Positions 44,767-53,641 of a DNA stretch of 64,000 nucleotides are shown piece after piece (the stretch's first letter is position 1; each line of letters starts with the position of its first letter). The translations under genes and the position numbers were made by a program. This DNA comes from UBA5189 sp035631615 (GTDB taxonomy: Bacteria > Chloroflexota > Limnocylindria > Limnocylindrales > CSP1-4). The stretch covers positions 8,643 through 72,642 of the forward strand of contig DASQIK010000044.1 of assembly GCA_035631615.1 (NCBI GenBank), read 5' to 3'. The notes under the pieces were generated by a model that saw only the letters and a list, made by a program, of their open reading frames with translations, was not told where the DNA came from and did not search any database.

Positions 44767-46026
44767 CTAGCGATTCGATGCTGGCGAGCTGCGTCGCTCG
44801 ACATCGTCAACTGCGCGTCGGACGGCCGCGTCGACACGCCGCTCCAGCCGGGCCTCGAGGGCGGCCAGGTCGGCCGCATCCAACGCGGCGGCGGCCGCGG
44901 CGTGCTCCTCGTTGGCCGCAACCAGCTCGAACCGGAACCGGCGTGCGGCCTGCTTCTCGAGCCGGCCCTTGATCGGGGTGAACGAGGTCGTGAGGACGAG
45001 CGTGGTCAGGACAAGGGACAGCTCCGAGTCCTGGCCCGTGAGATCGACGAACAGCCAGTTGAACAACCGGATCGAAGCGGCATACAAACCCGCCAGAATC
45101 GCCGTGAGGGCGCCGTAGGCGAACGTTCTCCCGATGATCCGGTCGATGTCGTACAGGCGATGGGTCGCGATGGCCTCGAACACGGCCACCGGCAGGCTCG
45201 TGAGAGAGACCGCGAACAGCACGTAGGCGACCTCGCGGCCGTTCGGCCCGATGTCGAGCAGCGCAGTGACGAGCACGTACAGGGCAGTGGTGACCAGGGC
45301 GAATCCCGTCCCGAACGCGAACCAGCGCAGCTGGAGCCGTTCGATGTCCGAGGATTCGCGATATCGCCGCGCCATGCTGCTTCCTGCGACGAGAAGCGGG
45401 ACGAGGAGCCCGGCAGCGACGAGATCCGAGATCAGCGTCAGCGCCGCGGCGGGGCCCGGCGGCGTCGCGATCGGGTTGTCGAACGCCGAGTAGATCAGCA
45501 TCGGCCCAGGGCGCACGGCGGTTGCGAGCCCGAGCGCGGCGCAGAACACCGGGAGCCAGCGCAACAGGCGCCCGTCCGCCGCCGTTGCCGGCATACCGGT
45601 CGGGAACCGGATGATCAACGCGATGATGAGGTACGCGAACGTCGAGATGGAGACGACGGACCCGAGCCATGCTGCGAGCGCTCCAACGTCGCGATTGCCC
45701 CCGGGGAGATGGTTGACCAGCATCACCACCCAGAACCCGGTCGCAGCGGTCGCCGCGACTCCGAAGGCGAGGAACAGCCACCCGATCGCGTTGTCGGGGC
45801 GACGCGTCCGCAGGAGCAGCCCGGTCGCGAGCAGGCAGATCGGCAGCACGAAGCCGGCGAGATCGCCCGCCTGAGAGGCCTGGAAGGTCGCCGACCGAGC
45901 ATCGGTGCCGAGCCCGACGAGCAGCGTGACAAGGTTCGCGAGGAGGCCGGCAACGAAGACGAGCTGGGCGATGAGGCGGGTTCGACTCGGTGATTGGGCT
46001 TGCGCCGTCGGCGCGGACGCGACCAT
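44767..46026 (-). CDS. Stand-alone 7TM sensor-like membrane protein with coiled-coil tail
   Basis: A 419-residue protein with eight or nine hydrophobic helices, among them VLPICLLATGLLLRTRRPDN and AIGWLFLAFGVAATAATGF, and the segment RLYDIDRIIGRTFAYGALTA. The latter is typical of the N-terminal membrane module of Chloroflexi and actinobacterial histidine kinases and regulators, where a kinase or cyclase follows. Here only a 55-residue charged helix (LDAADLAALEARLERRVDAA) follows and the protein ends. It may signal through a partner or act as a decoy. TAGGAT lies 9 bases before the ATG. It faces the hrcA promoter with its end and is not in that operon. Confidence 0.75.
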   Translation of the reverse strand: MVASAPTAQAQSPSRTRLIAQLVFVAGLLANLVTLLVGLGTDARSATFQASQAGDLAGFVLPICLLATGLLLRTRRPDNAIGWLFLAFGVAATAATGFWVVMLVNHLPGGNRDVGALAAWLGSVVSISTFAYLIIALIIRFPTGMPATAADGRLLRWLPVFCAALGLATAVRPGPMLIYSAFDNPIATPPGPAAALTLISDLVAAGLLVPLLVAGSSMARRYRESSDIERLQLRWFAFGTGFALVTTALYVLVTALLDIGPNGREVAYVLFAVSLTSLPVAVFEAIATHRLYDIDRIIGRTFAYGALTAILAGLYAASIRLFNWLFVDLTGQDSELSLVLTTLVLTTSFTPIKGRLEKQAARRFRFELVAANEEHAAAAAALDAADLAALEARLERRVDAAVRRAVDDVERRSSPASNR

Positions 46027-46058
46027 CGTCGCTCGATCCTAGCGCGTCGAGCGGTGCA

Positions 46059-47354
46059 TCAGACGAGCCGGATGAACAGCTCGTTGGACACGAGGCGACC
46101 GCGCAGTGTCAGCACCAGCCGATCCTCGGCAGTCTGCTCGAGCAGGTCCATCCCGACCCCCCACCGAAGCGCCGCTCCGATCTCGGGATCGTCGAGCGCC
46201 TTGGCCGGCAGTCCGAACCGCGTGCGCAGCGCGAGGATCGATGCCTCGGCACCTCTCTGGAGCGCCGGGGCGAGATCTCGGCCGCCGGGCGGCGGCATGG
46301 GGACGTCACCGTCGGCGGGCGTCAGCGCCGCGATGTAAGCGTCGAGGCGGGCCGCGTTCCATCTTCGGGTCACGCCGTCGAAGGCGTGGGCACCAGGTCC
46401 CACAGCTTCCCATGACGCGCCCTGCCAGTAACCGAGGTTGTGCCGGGAGCGGTGGCCCGGCTGCGCCCAGTTGCTGATCTCGTACCACGCCAAGCCGGCG
46501 GTGGCGACGCGGCGATCTGCGAGCTCGTACATCGCGGCCGCTCGATCGTCGTCCTGGTCGAGCCGGGCGCGATCACGCCAGCGACGGGCGCCAGGCGGCG
46601 TGGGCAGGTGATCGCCTGCCGGCCCGGTGATTCCCTCGAGGTCCGGGTCGTCCAGCGTCAACGCATACAGCGACACGTGGTCCGGCTCCAGGGCGAGCGC
46701 AACCTCCAGCGTGCGAGCCCAGCGCTTCAATGTCGCACCCGGCAGGTCGTACAGGAGGTCGAGGCTGATCGACGCGATCCCCGCGGCCCGGGCCTCGGCG
46801 ACCGTCGTCGCCACGTCCTCCGGTGTGTGCCGCCGACCGAGCCGCCGCAGCTCCCCGACGTCCATCGACTGCGCGCCGATTGAGAGCCGCGTCACGCCCG
46901 CGTCGCGCATCGCCCGGGCATCTCCGCGCTCGTCCGGGCCCGGGTTCACCTCGAGCGTGACCTCTGCGTCCGGTGCGAGCCCGTACCGCCGTCGAACGAG
47001 CTCGACCAGATGTGCGATGCGCGGACCCGGCACCAGGCTCGGCGTGCCGCCCCCGAGGTACAGCGTGTCCAGCGGCCGGCGGTCGCCGTGGCCCGGCCGG
47101 CCCCGGCGGTCATCCAGCGCGTCGGCGCGCAGCTCCAGCTCGACCTCGAGCGCTTCCAGGAATTGGCCGATCCGGTTCACCGGCCCGCGTGCCTCGCGTC
47201 CAGCGACCACGACGAAGTCGCAGTACGGGCAGTGCGAGACGCAGAAGGGAACGTGGACGTACAGGCCCGATGGAGGCGCGGGGAGCGTCGGGATCGCCGG
47301 AGCCGCGGCCTCCCCGTTCGCCGGCAGCGTCGCCGGCGCCGTCGCTGCGTTCAC
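46059..47354 (-). CDS. hemW: Radical-SAM heme chaperone HemW-like protein
   Basis: A 431-residue radical-SAM protein with CVSHCPYC (Cys38, 42, 45; C-x3-C-x2-C), LYLGGGTPSLV, VNPGPDERG, RLSIGAQSMDVGELRRLGR and NWAQPGHRSRHNLGYW in the order found in HemW. HemW binds heme and hands it to cytochromes; it was long misread as HemN and lacks the extra Cys of that enzyme. The GTG start at 47354 overlaps the upstream CPBP stop. A 30-residue Ala/Pro-rich N-terminus precedes the core. It lies 8 bp plus one gene downstream of lepA, a common hemW neighbour. Confidence 0.92.
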   Translation of the reverse strand: MNAATAPATLPANGEAAAPAIPTLPAPPSGLYVHVPFCVSHCPYCDFVVVAGREARGPVNRIGQFLEALEVELELRADALDDRRGRPGHGDRRPLDTLYLGGGTPSLVPGPRIAHLVELVRRRYGLAPDAEVTLEVNPGPDERGDARAMRDAGVTRLSIGAQSMDVGELRRLGRRHTPEDVATTVAEARAAGIASISLDLLYDLPGATLKRWARTLEVALALEPDHVSLYALTLDDPDLEGITGPAGDHLPTPPGARRWRDRARLDQDDDRAAAMYELADRRVATAGLAWYEISNWAQPGHRSRHNLGYWQGASWEAVGPGAHAFDGVTRRWNAARLDAYIAALTPADGDVPMPPPGGRDLAPALQRGAEASILALRTRFGLPAKALDDPEIGAALRWGVGMDLLEQTAEDRLVLTLRGRLVSNELFIRLV

Positions 47355-48112
47355 CGATCCCGCGCGGCGCTCCGATCGACCGCGCTCCAGCCATCGGGCG
47401 TACGGCGCCGCCGCTCGACGTCCTCGACGTCGGTGCCGCGGGCGGGCGGCTGGCCGGCGTGGCCCGTCGTCAGGAAGACCGCGACGCGCGTGATCGCGTG
47501 GCCGAGGAAGGCCGCACCTATGCCGCCGGTGGTGATGGTCGCCCAACCGCCGATCAGGGCGATGGCCCCGGCGAGCAGCAGCATGTAGCGATCCCGGCCC
47601 GGCGCGCCGAGCCGCGTCGCGAGGACGTACACGACCGCCTGCCCGACGATCGCGATCGTCATTCCCCAGGGCGATCCCTCCGTGGCAAGCAGGAGATAGC
47701 CGAGGAGCGCGCCACGGAACACCGCCTCGTCGATGAAGGCCGTGAGGATCTCGTTGGCGAGCGCGCCGGGATAGGCCGCGACGTCCGGGAAGCGAAGGCG
47801 GTGGTAGTGGTACCAAGCGACCGCGATCGCCTGGGCGATGCCCACGCCACCGAGTGCCAGCGCCAGCAGCACGCCCCACCGGTCGCCGATCTGGAGGAAC
47901 AGGCTCTGCTCGGCGCTCGGGTGGGCGAACAGCAGCGCGAGCACACCGCCGACACCGAGGAAATACCAGGCGAGCCGGCGCAGGATCGACGGGCGCCGCC
48001 CACGCACCGGCTCGTCGTACTCGGCGGCGCCGAAGCGTGCTGCCTCGAGCCGCAGCATCACGAGCAGGAGCGTCAGCCCTAGCCCGATCAGGACGCGCAG
48101 GTCGTCGACCAT
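47351..48112 (-). CDS. CPBP-type intramembrane metalloprotease
   Basis: A 253-residue membrane protein with six or seven helices. FIDEAVFRGALLG matches motif 1 (E-E-x3-R) of the CPBP/Abi family with Asp at the first position; GAAFLGHAITR holds the motif-3 His. CPBP proteins are Rce1-like proteases, known for prenyl-protein and bacteriocin-immunity functions. The tail after the last helix is Arg-rich. ATG at 48112; eight bases behind lepA. Confidence 0.78.
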   Translation of the reverse strand: MVDDLRVLIGLGLTLLLVMLRLEAARFGAAEYDEPVRGRRPSILRRLAWYFLGVGGVLALLFAHPSAEQSLFLQIGDRWGVLLALALGGVGIAQAIAVAWYHYHRLRFPDVAAYPGALANEILTAFIDEAVFRGALLGYLLLATEGSPWGMTIAIVGQAVVYVLATRLGAPGRDRYMLLLAGAIALIGGWATITTGGIGAAFLGHAITRVAVFLTTGHAGQPPARGTDVEDVERRRRTPDGWSAVDRSAARDR

Positions 48113-48119
48113 CGTCGCC

Positions 48120-49931
48120 CTACGACGCGTCGGTGCGGAGCATGGCGAGGAACGCCTCCTGCGGGATCTCGACCGAGCCGACCCGCTTCATGCGGCGCTT
48201 CCCTTCCTTCTGCTTCTCGAGCAGCTTGCGCTTCCGGGTGATGTCGCCACCGTAACACTTGGCCAGGACGTTCTTGCTCATCGCGCGGACCGTTTCGCGT
48301 GCGATGACGTTCGAGCCGATCGCCGCCTGGATCGGGACCTCGAACAGCTGGCGCGGGATCAGCTGCCGGAGCCGGCTCACGAGCGTCCTACCCAGTGAAG
48401 CCGCGTTGTCCCGGTGGATGATCATCGACAGTGCGTCAACCGGCTCGCCGGCGACAAGGACATCCAGCTTGACCAGGTTCGCCGCCCGATAGCCGATCTC
48501 CTCGTAGTCCATGGACGCATAGCCCGCGGTTCGGGTCTTGAGCTGGTCGTAGTAGTCGACGATCAGCTCGGCGAGTGGCAGCTGGAACAGCATGAGGACG
48601 CGGGTCGGGTCGAGGTACTCCAGGCCGACGAAGCTCCCGCGCCGGTTCGTCGAGAGCTCCATCAGCGCGCCGATGTACGTCGCGGGCGTGACCACGGACA
48701 GCTGGACCCACGGCTCGCGAATCTCCTCGATCTCCCCGATCGGCGGCAGCTTCGACGGATTGTCGACGCGGACTGGGGCGCGCCCGTTGATCGGCAGCAC
48801 CTCGTACTCCACCGAGGGCGCGGAGGCGATGAGGTTCAGCCCGAACTCGCGCTCGAGCCGCTCCTGGACGATCTCCATGTGGAGCAGGCCCAGGAAGCCG
48901 CACCGGAACCCGAAGCCGAGCGCGACGGAGCTCTCCGGTTCGTACGTGAACGACGCGTCGTTGAGATGGAGCTTCTCGATCGCGTCGCGCAGGAGCGGGT
49001 AGTCCTCGCCGCTGACGGGGTAGATGCCGGCGAAGACCAGGCTCTTCGCTTCCTGGTAGCCGGGCAGCGGCTCCGGCGCCGGGGCCGAGGCGAGCGTGAT
49101 CGTGTCGCCGACCTGGGCCTCGCGGACGTTCTTGAGGCCGGTCGCCGCGTAGCCGACGTCGCCGGCACGCATCGTCTCGACGGGCACGAGCGCCGGACGG
49201 AAGAAGCCGAGCTCGAGCAGGTCGGCCTCGGCGCCCGAGGCGATCAGCCGGACGCGATCGTGCTCGTGGACGGTGCCCTGGGCGAGGCGCAGATAGACGA
49301 TGACGCCCTTGTACGGGTCGTAGTGCGAATCGAAGACGAGCGCCTGGAGCGGATTCGACGGGTCACCCTTCGGCGGCGGAATCCGTTCGACGATCGCCTC
49401 GAGCAGCTCGGCGACGCCGGTCCCGTCCTTCGCCGAGACCAGCAGGACCTCCTCGCGCGGGATCGCCAGTGCGTTCTCGAGCTCGTCCATGACAACCTCG
49501 GGCTGCGCCGAGGGCAGGTCGATCTTGTTCAGCACCGGGATGATCGTGAGCCCCTCGCGCAGCGCGAGGTGCACGTTCGCGAGCGTCTGCGCCTCGATGC
49601 CCTGCGCCGCGTCGACGACGAGGATCGCGCCCTCGCACGCCTGGAGGCTGTGGCTGACCTCGTAGCTGAAGTCGACGTGCCCGGGCGTATCGATCAGGTT
49701 GAGGCCGTAGACGAGGCCGTCCTTCGCCGTGTGCTCGAGGCGGACAGCGCGCGCCTTGATCGTGATCCCCTTCTCGCGCTCGAGGTCCATAGAGTCGAGC
49801 ACCTGGCTCGTCATCTGGCGCGGATCGATGGCGTGCGTCAGCTCGAGCAATCGATCGGCCAGCGTCGACTTGCCGTGGTCGATGTGGGCGATGATCGAGA
49901 AGTTGCGCAGGCGACGCTGCGGGATGGTCAC
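48120..49931 (-). CDS. lepA: Elongation factor 4 (LepA)
   Basis: A 603-residue GTPase. G1 AHIDHGKSTLADRLL, G3 DTPGHVDF, G4 NKIDLP, and the C-terminal domain with PIQAAIGSNVIARETV and AKCYGGDITRKRKLLEKQKEG, which only EF4 has. It back-translocates or remodels stalled ribosomes. GTG start at 49931, with TAGACT eight bases upstream and no ribosome site. Followed by CPBP and hemW. Confidence 0.98.
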   Translation of the reverse strand: MTIPQRRLRNFSIIAHIDHGKSTLADRLLELTHAIDPRQMTSQVLDSMDLEREKGITIKARAVRLEHTAKDGLVYGLNLIDTPGHVDFSYEVSHSLQACEGAILVVDAAQGIEAQTLANVHLALREGLTIIPVLNKIDLPSAQPEVVMDELENALAIPREEVLLVSAKDGTGVAELLEAIVERIPPPKGDPSNPLQALVFDSHYDPYKGVIVYLRLAQGTVHEHDRVRLIASGAEADLLELGFFRPALVPVETMRAGDVGYAATGLKNVREAQVGDTITLASAPAPEPLPGYQEAKSLVFAGIYPVSGEDYPLLRDAIEKLHLNDASFTYEPESSVALGFGFRCGFLGLLHMEIVQERLEREFGLNLIASAPSVEYEVLPINGRAPVRVDNPSKLPPIGEIEEIREPWVQLSVVTPATYIGALMELSTNRRGSFVGLEYLDPTRVLMLFQLPLAELIVDYYDQLKTRTAGYASMDYEEIGYRAANLVKLDVLVAGEPVDALSMIIHRDNAASLGRTLVSRLRQLIPRQLFEVPIQAAIGSNVIARETVRAMSKNVLAKCYGGDITRKRKLLEKQKEGKRRMKRVGSVEIPQEAFLAMLRTDAS

Positions 49932-49979
49932 GAGGCGGCAGTCTAGTCGGGCCGGATCGGGCGGCCCGGTTCGACCCGG

Positions 49980-50855
49980 CTATGGCCGGACGGCGGAGAG
50001 CGCGGTGACGCCGATCGCGACGACCGCCACGCCGGCAACCTGCACGCGCTGGAGCCGCTCGCCGAAGAGCAGGAATCCGCCGACCGCGGCGATCGCCGCG
50101 AACTGCGACGAGAGCACCGCCGCGACGGCGATGTCCGAGCTCGCGGCCACGACGTAGATCGCGCTGCCGACCGCCTCGAGGATGCCGGCCAGCACGACCA
50201 GCGGCAGCGCCGGCCGCGTGAGCCGGAACCGCCGGGTGACGATGAGCGGGAGCGCGATGAGCACGATCCCGACGGTGCGCGATGCCACGATCACCCACGC
50301 GGGCGGCATTCCGCCCGCGCCGAGGCGGCCGGACAGCACGAGGCCGATCGAGAACGTCGCTGCGGCGGCGATCGCGAGCAAGATGGCCCGCTGCGGGTGT
50401 GCGAGATCGCGGGCCGTGCGCGTCGGATCGACAGCCCGGTCCTCGCGCGGCCGCTCCACCGACGCGAGCACCACACCGGCCGCGATCGCGGCCAGGATCA
50501 GGGCCGTCGACAGCGCGAGCGGCTCGCCGAGCACGATCGACAGGGCTGCCGCGAGCGCGCCCTCGGTCGCGACGATCGGCGCGACGATCGAGACCCGCCC
50601 GACCTGCAGGGCGTAGTAGGCGAGGAGCAGCCCGAAGTTCTGGCACAGGCCCAAGGCGATGAGTCCGGCCACCTCCGGCAGCCCGAGGTCAACCGGCCGC
50701 GCGAGCGCTGCCGGCACGATCGCCGCGACGAGGCCGACCACCATCACCCAGCCGAGCACGGACATCGGCCCGATCATCCGGCTGGTGCGCGAGGAGGCGA
50801 GCGTTGCGATGGCCCACGACAATGCCGCGCCGAGCCCACCGAGGATTGCGACCAT
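49980..50855 (-). CDS. EamA/DMT-family transporter
   Basis: A 291-residue membrane protein with ten helices in two EamA repeats (about 1-130 and 150-291). ALSWAIATLASSRTSRMIGP and SSQFAAIAAVGGFLLFGERLQ are characteristic. Drug/metabolite exporter; substrate unknown. It ends 48 bp from lepA and is divergent from rpsT. Confidence 0.85.
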   Translation of the reverse strand: MVAILGGLGAALSWAIATLASSRTSRMIGPMSVLGWVMVVGLVAAIVPAALARPVDLGLPEVAGLIALGLCQNFGLLLAYYALQVGRVSIVAPIVATEGALAAALSIVLGEPLALSTALILAAIAAGVVLASVERPREDRAVDPTRTARDLAHPQRAILLAIAAAATFSIGLVLSGRLGAGGMPPAWVIVASRTVGIVLIALPLIVTRRFRLTRPALPLVVLAGILEAVGSAIYVVAASSDIAVAAVLSSQFAAIAAVGGFLLFGERLQRVQVAGVAVVAIGVTALSAVRP

Positions 50856-50962
50856 GCCCCGAGCGTGTCACATCGCCCGGCTCTGGTACCATCCGCCTCC
50901 GCGCCCGGCGCCCGACTCGCGCCCGACGACCTGCCCTTCAGTCGAACCAGAGGTTCCAACAC

Positions 50963-51619
50963 TTGGCCAGAACGCCCCGCAAGTGGACGGGCGCCCGATC
51001 GCCGGGCGGTCTCAAGCGCGTCCGGAGCTCCGAGCGCCGGCACGAGGTCCTCGGACCGCGGCGCGCCACGGCGAAGACCCTCGTCCGAGCGGCCATCGAT
51101 GTCGCCGGCAACCCGGGCGACCAGGATCCGCAGGCGAGCCTTGCGGAGGCGATGAGCGCGCTCGACCGCGCCGCCAAGACCGGGGCGATCCATCGGAATG
51201 CCGCCGCGCGCCGCAAGTCTCGGCTGGCCCTGAAGGTCAACGACCTGCTCGCCGGCACGAATGTCGTCGTCAAGGGCAAGACCAAGAGCATCGGCAAGGC
51301 GCAGGCGCAGAAGGCCGCGAAGGCGCGCATCGCTGCCGGCAAGGCCGGTAAGGCCAAGGGCGCCCAGACAGCCGCGGGCAAGGCACGCGCCGCGCTGAGC
51401 AAGACCACCCGCGCCGAGGCCGCGGCAGAGACCGCCGCGCCGAAGGCCGCGTCGAAGGCCGCGCCGGCCAAGGCCGCCGCGAAGCCGGCAGCGAAGGCCG
51501 CCGCGAAGCCGGCAGCGAAGGCCGCCAAGAAGGCGGCGCCAGCCGCCAAGCCGAAGGCACCGGCAAGGACCGCGGCCAAGCCGGCCGCGAAACCAGCGGC
51601 GAAGAAGACCGCGAAGTAA
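50963..51619 (+). CDS. rpsT: Small ribosomal subunit protein bS20 with a long Lys/Ala/Pro tail
   Basis: The first ~97 of 218 residues are bS20: GGLKRVRSSERRHEVLGPRR, SALDRAAKTGAIHRNAAAR and RKSRLALKVN, with all landmark residues. Residues 98-218 are a low-complexity basic tail of Lys, Ala and Pro (e.g. KPAAKAAAKPAAKAAKKA), like the C-terminal domain of histone H1 or of HupS/HU proteins. It may bind rRNA or DNA. The TTG at 50963 gives the best N-terminus (MARTPRKWTG), with AGAGG nine bases upstream. A TACCAT box at 50886-50891 would give a leader of about 70 nt. rpsT next to lepA is common. A clear terminator follows. Confidence 0.9.
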   Translation: MARTPRKWTGARSPGGLKRVRSSERRHEVLGPRRATAKTLVRAAIDVAGNPGDQDPQASLAEAMSALDRAAKTGAIHRNAAARRKSRLALKVNDLLAGTNVVVKGKTKSIGKAQAQKAAKARIAAGKAGKAKGAQTAAGKARAALSKTTRAEAAAETAAPKAASKAAPAKAAAKPAAKAAAKPAAKAAKKAAPAAKPKAPARTAAKPAAKPAAKKTAK

Positions 51620-51657
51620 CCGCTCGGTGGGCCGTCGAGGCCCGAGTCAGATCGAAC

Positions 51658-51692
51658 GCCGGCGGAGCGTGGCTCCAGCCGGCATTCCTTTT
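51658..51692 (+). terminator. Rho-independent terminator of rpsT
   Basis: GCCGGC (51658-51663)/GCCGGC (51678-51683) and GGAGC (51664-51668)/GCTCC (51672-51676) build an 11-bp stem with a GTG loop and one bulged A, followed by ATTCCTTTT (51684-51692). Confidence 0.85.
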
Positions 51693-51706
51693 CGGCCGGT
51701 GCGCGG

Positions 51707-52297
51707 CTATGCGGGAGCGGCCGCACCGCGTGGCGCGAGCCGGTCGCGGCGCGGCCCGGCAAACCCGAACAGGAACCCGCCGAGGAGGGCCGCGCCCGTC
51801 GTCGCCCCGACGAGGAGGCGCGCCGCCGAGAGCTGCTCGTTCCAGTACACGGTCGAGAACGTGGCGGCATCCGTGACCCCGGCATTGGCGATGTCCTGCG
51901 GCTGTGCCTTCACGTACCGGTGGTACACACAGTCCGCGCCGGTCACGCACGTCTCCCCGATCGCCACACCGCCGGCGTCGGTTCGATTGAAGTCCGGATA
52001 GCCGCTGTCTCCGAAGAAGAACAGCGCCTTGGTCCCGAGGAGCAGGATCGCGAGCGTCAGGCCCGTGACCACGCCTGCGAGGAGGGCGTTCGGGACGATC
52101 CGCCGCCACTGGCCGCGAAACCGGGCGGACCGGGCGTTCGCGTAGTAGCCGATGATCATCCCGCCAGGCACGGACAGCAGCACGTAGGCCGGCCCGATCG
52201 GGATCACGAGCAGGAAGCTGATCGCCATCGTGATCGCCATGCCGATCCCGACGTAGGCGGCGACGATCGCGCCGCGGTCGACGAAACGACGCATCAC
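51707..52297 (-). CDS. Hypothetical four-helix membrane protein
   Basis: A 196-residue protein. Two helices at 10-55 (VGIGMAITMAISFLLVIPIG), a third at 70-95 (LLAGVVTGLTLAILLLGT) and a fourth near 165-185 (LVGATTGAALLGGFLFGFAG). The loop between the last two contains CVTGADC, two Cys that may be disulfide-bonded outside the cell, and a short Tyr-rich stretch. Not recognised. It is the last gene of the gap-pgk-eno run (10 bp behind eno). Confidence 0.65.
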   Translation of the reverse strand: MMRRFVDRGAIVAAYVGIGMAITMAISFLLVIPIGPAYVLLSVPGGMIIGYYANARSARFRGQWRRIVPNALLAGVVTGLTLAILLLGTKALFFFGDSGYPDFNRTDAGGVAIGETCVTGADCVYHRYVKAQPQDIANAGVTDAATFSTVYWNEQLSAARLLVGATTGAALLGGFLFGFAGPRRDRLAPRGAAAPA

Positions 52298-52307
52298 CGT
52301 CTGCGCA

Positions 52308-53639
52308 TCACGAGGCGCTCGCGGCTCCCGCGCCGGTGCGGGCGAGGGCGGATCGGCCCGCGTAGCGCGCCGAGCCGCCGAGCTCCTCCTCGATCCGCAG
52401 GAGGCGGTTGTACTTGGCGACGCGCTCCGACCGCGACGGCGCGCCGGACTTGATCTGTCCGGTCCCGAGCCCGACCACGAGGTCGGCGATCGTCGTGTCC
52501 TCGGTCTCGCCGGAGCGGTGGCTCACCATCGAAGCCCAGCCTGCGCTGCGCGCCAGCTCGATCGCCCGGATCGTCTCGGTGAGGGTGCCGATCTGGTTGA
52601 GCTTGATGAGCACCGCGTTCGCTGCGTGCTCGGCGATGCCGCGCCGGATGAAGGTCGGGTTCGTCACGAAGACATCGTCGCCGACGAGCTGCACACGATC
52701 GCCGAAGCGGGCATTCAGGGCGCGCCAGCCAGGCCAGTCGGCCTCGGCGATCCCGTCCTCGAGCGAGACGATCGGATAGCGATCGAGCCAGCTGCCCCAC
52801 AGGTCGATGAGCTCGTTCGTGTCGAGCGTCCGCTGCTCCGTCTCGAGCCGGTAGCGGCCGGGAACCTCGTCGGTGCCCGTGCCCTCCACGAGGATGGAGC
52901 TGACCGCCGGATCGAGCGCCAGCGCGACATCCACGCCTGGCCGGTAGCCGGCCTTCTCGATCGCACGAAGGATGTACTCGACTGCCGCCTCGTTCGACGG
53001 CAGGCTCGGCGCGAAGCCGCCCTCGTCGCCCTGGCCGGTCGAGTGGCCCTCGGCGTGGAGCAGCGAGCGCAGCGCCGCGAAGACCTCCGCACCGGCACGG
53101 AGGGCTTCCTTGAAGGTGGCCGCGCCGACGGGCGCGACCATGAACTCCTGGAAGTCGGTCGAGTCGACCGCGTGCTTGCCGCCGTTGAGGATGTTGAAGA
53201 ACGGGACCGGCAGCGTCGTCGCGCCGTCGCCCCCCAGATGCCGGTACAGCGGAACACCCGCGGATGCGGCCGCTGCGTGCGCGCATGCCAGGGAGGCGCC
53301 CAGGATCGCATTCGCCCCGAGCCGGCCCTTGTTCGGCGTCCCGTCGAGCGCGATCAGGGTTTCGTCGATCGCAACCTGGTCGAGCGCGTCGAGCCCACGG
53401 AGCGCCCGCGCGATCTCGCCGTTCACGCCGCCGACGGCGCGGGTCACGCCCTTCCCGCCGAAACGGGCCCTGTCGCCGTCGCGGAGCTCGACGGCCTCGT
53501 TGATGCCCGTCGACGCGCCGGACGGGACCGCGGCCCGGCCGAAGGACCCGTCGGACAGCTCCACGTCGACCTCGACGGTCGGATTGCCGCGGGTGTCGAG
53601 AATCTCGCGCCCGTGGACGCGCTGGATCGTCGGGGCCAC
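52308..53639 (-). CDS. eno: Enolase
   Basis: A 443-residue enzyme making phosphoenolpyruvate from 2-phosphoglycerate. REILDTRGNPTVEVDVEL, SGASTGINEAVELRDGD, GDEGGFAP, SLEDGIAEADWPGW, LVGDDVFVTNP, KLNQIGTLTETI and SHRSGETEDT show that Mg2+ and catalytic residues (Lys, Glu, Asp) are all there. GTG at 53639 lies two bases behind the pgk stop. The C-terminal 15 residues are an Ala/Ser-rich extension. Confidence 0.98.
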   Translation of the reverse strand: MAPTIQRVHGREILDTRGNPTVEVDVELSDGSFGRAAVPSGASTGINEAVELRDGDRARFGGKGVTRAVGGVNGEIARALRGLDALDQVAIDETLIALDGTPNKGRLGANAILGASLACAHAAAASAGVPLYRHLGGDGATTLPVPFFNILNGGKHAVDSTDFQEFMVAPVGAATFKEALRAGAEVFAALRSLLHAEGHSTGQGDEGGFAPSLPSNEAAVEYILRAIEKAGYRPGVDVALALDPAVSSILVEGTGTDEVPGRYRLETEQRTLDTNELIDLWGSWLDRYPIVSLEDGIAEADWPGWRALNARFGDRVQLVGDDVFVTNPTFIRRGIAEHAANAVLIKLNQIGTLTETIRAIELARSAGWASMVSHRSGETEDTTIADLVVGLGTGQIKSGAPSRSERVAKYNRLLRIEEELGGSARYAGRSALARTGAGAASAS

Positions 53640-53641
53640 GG

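Noticed and set aside
51620..51700. Possible small gene behind rpsT
   Set aside because: The region is a terminator hairpin with a T tract.
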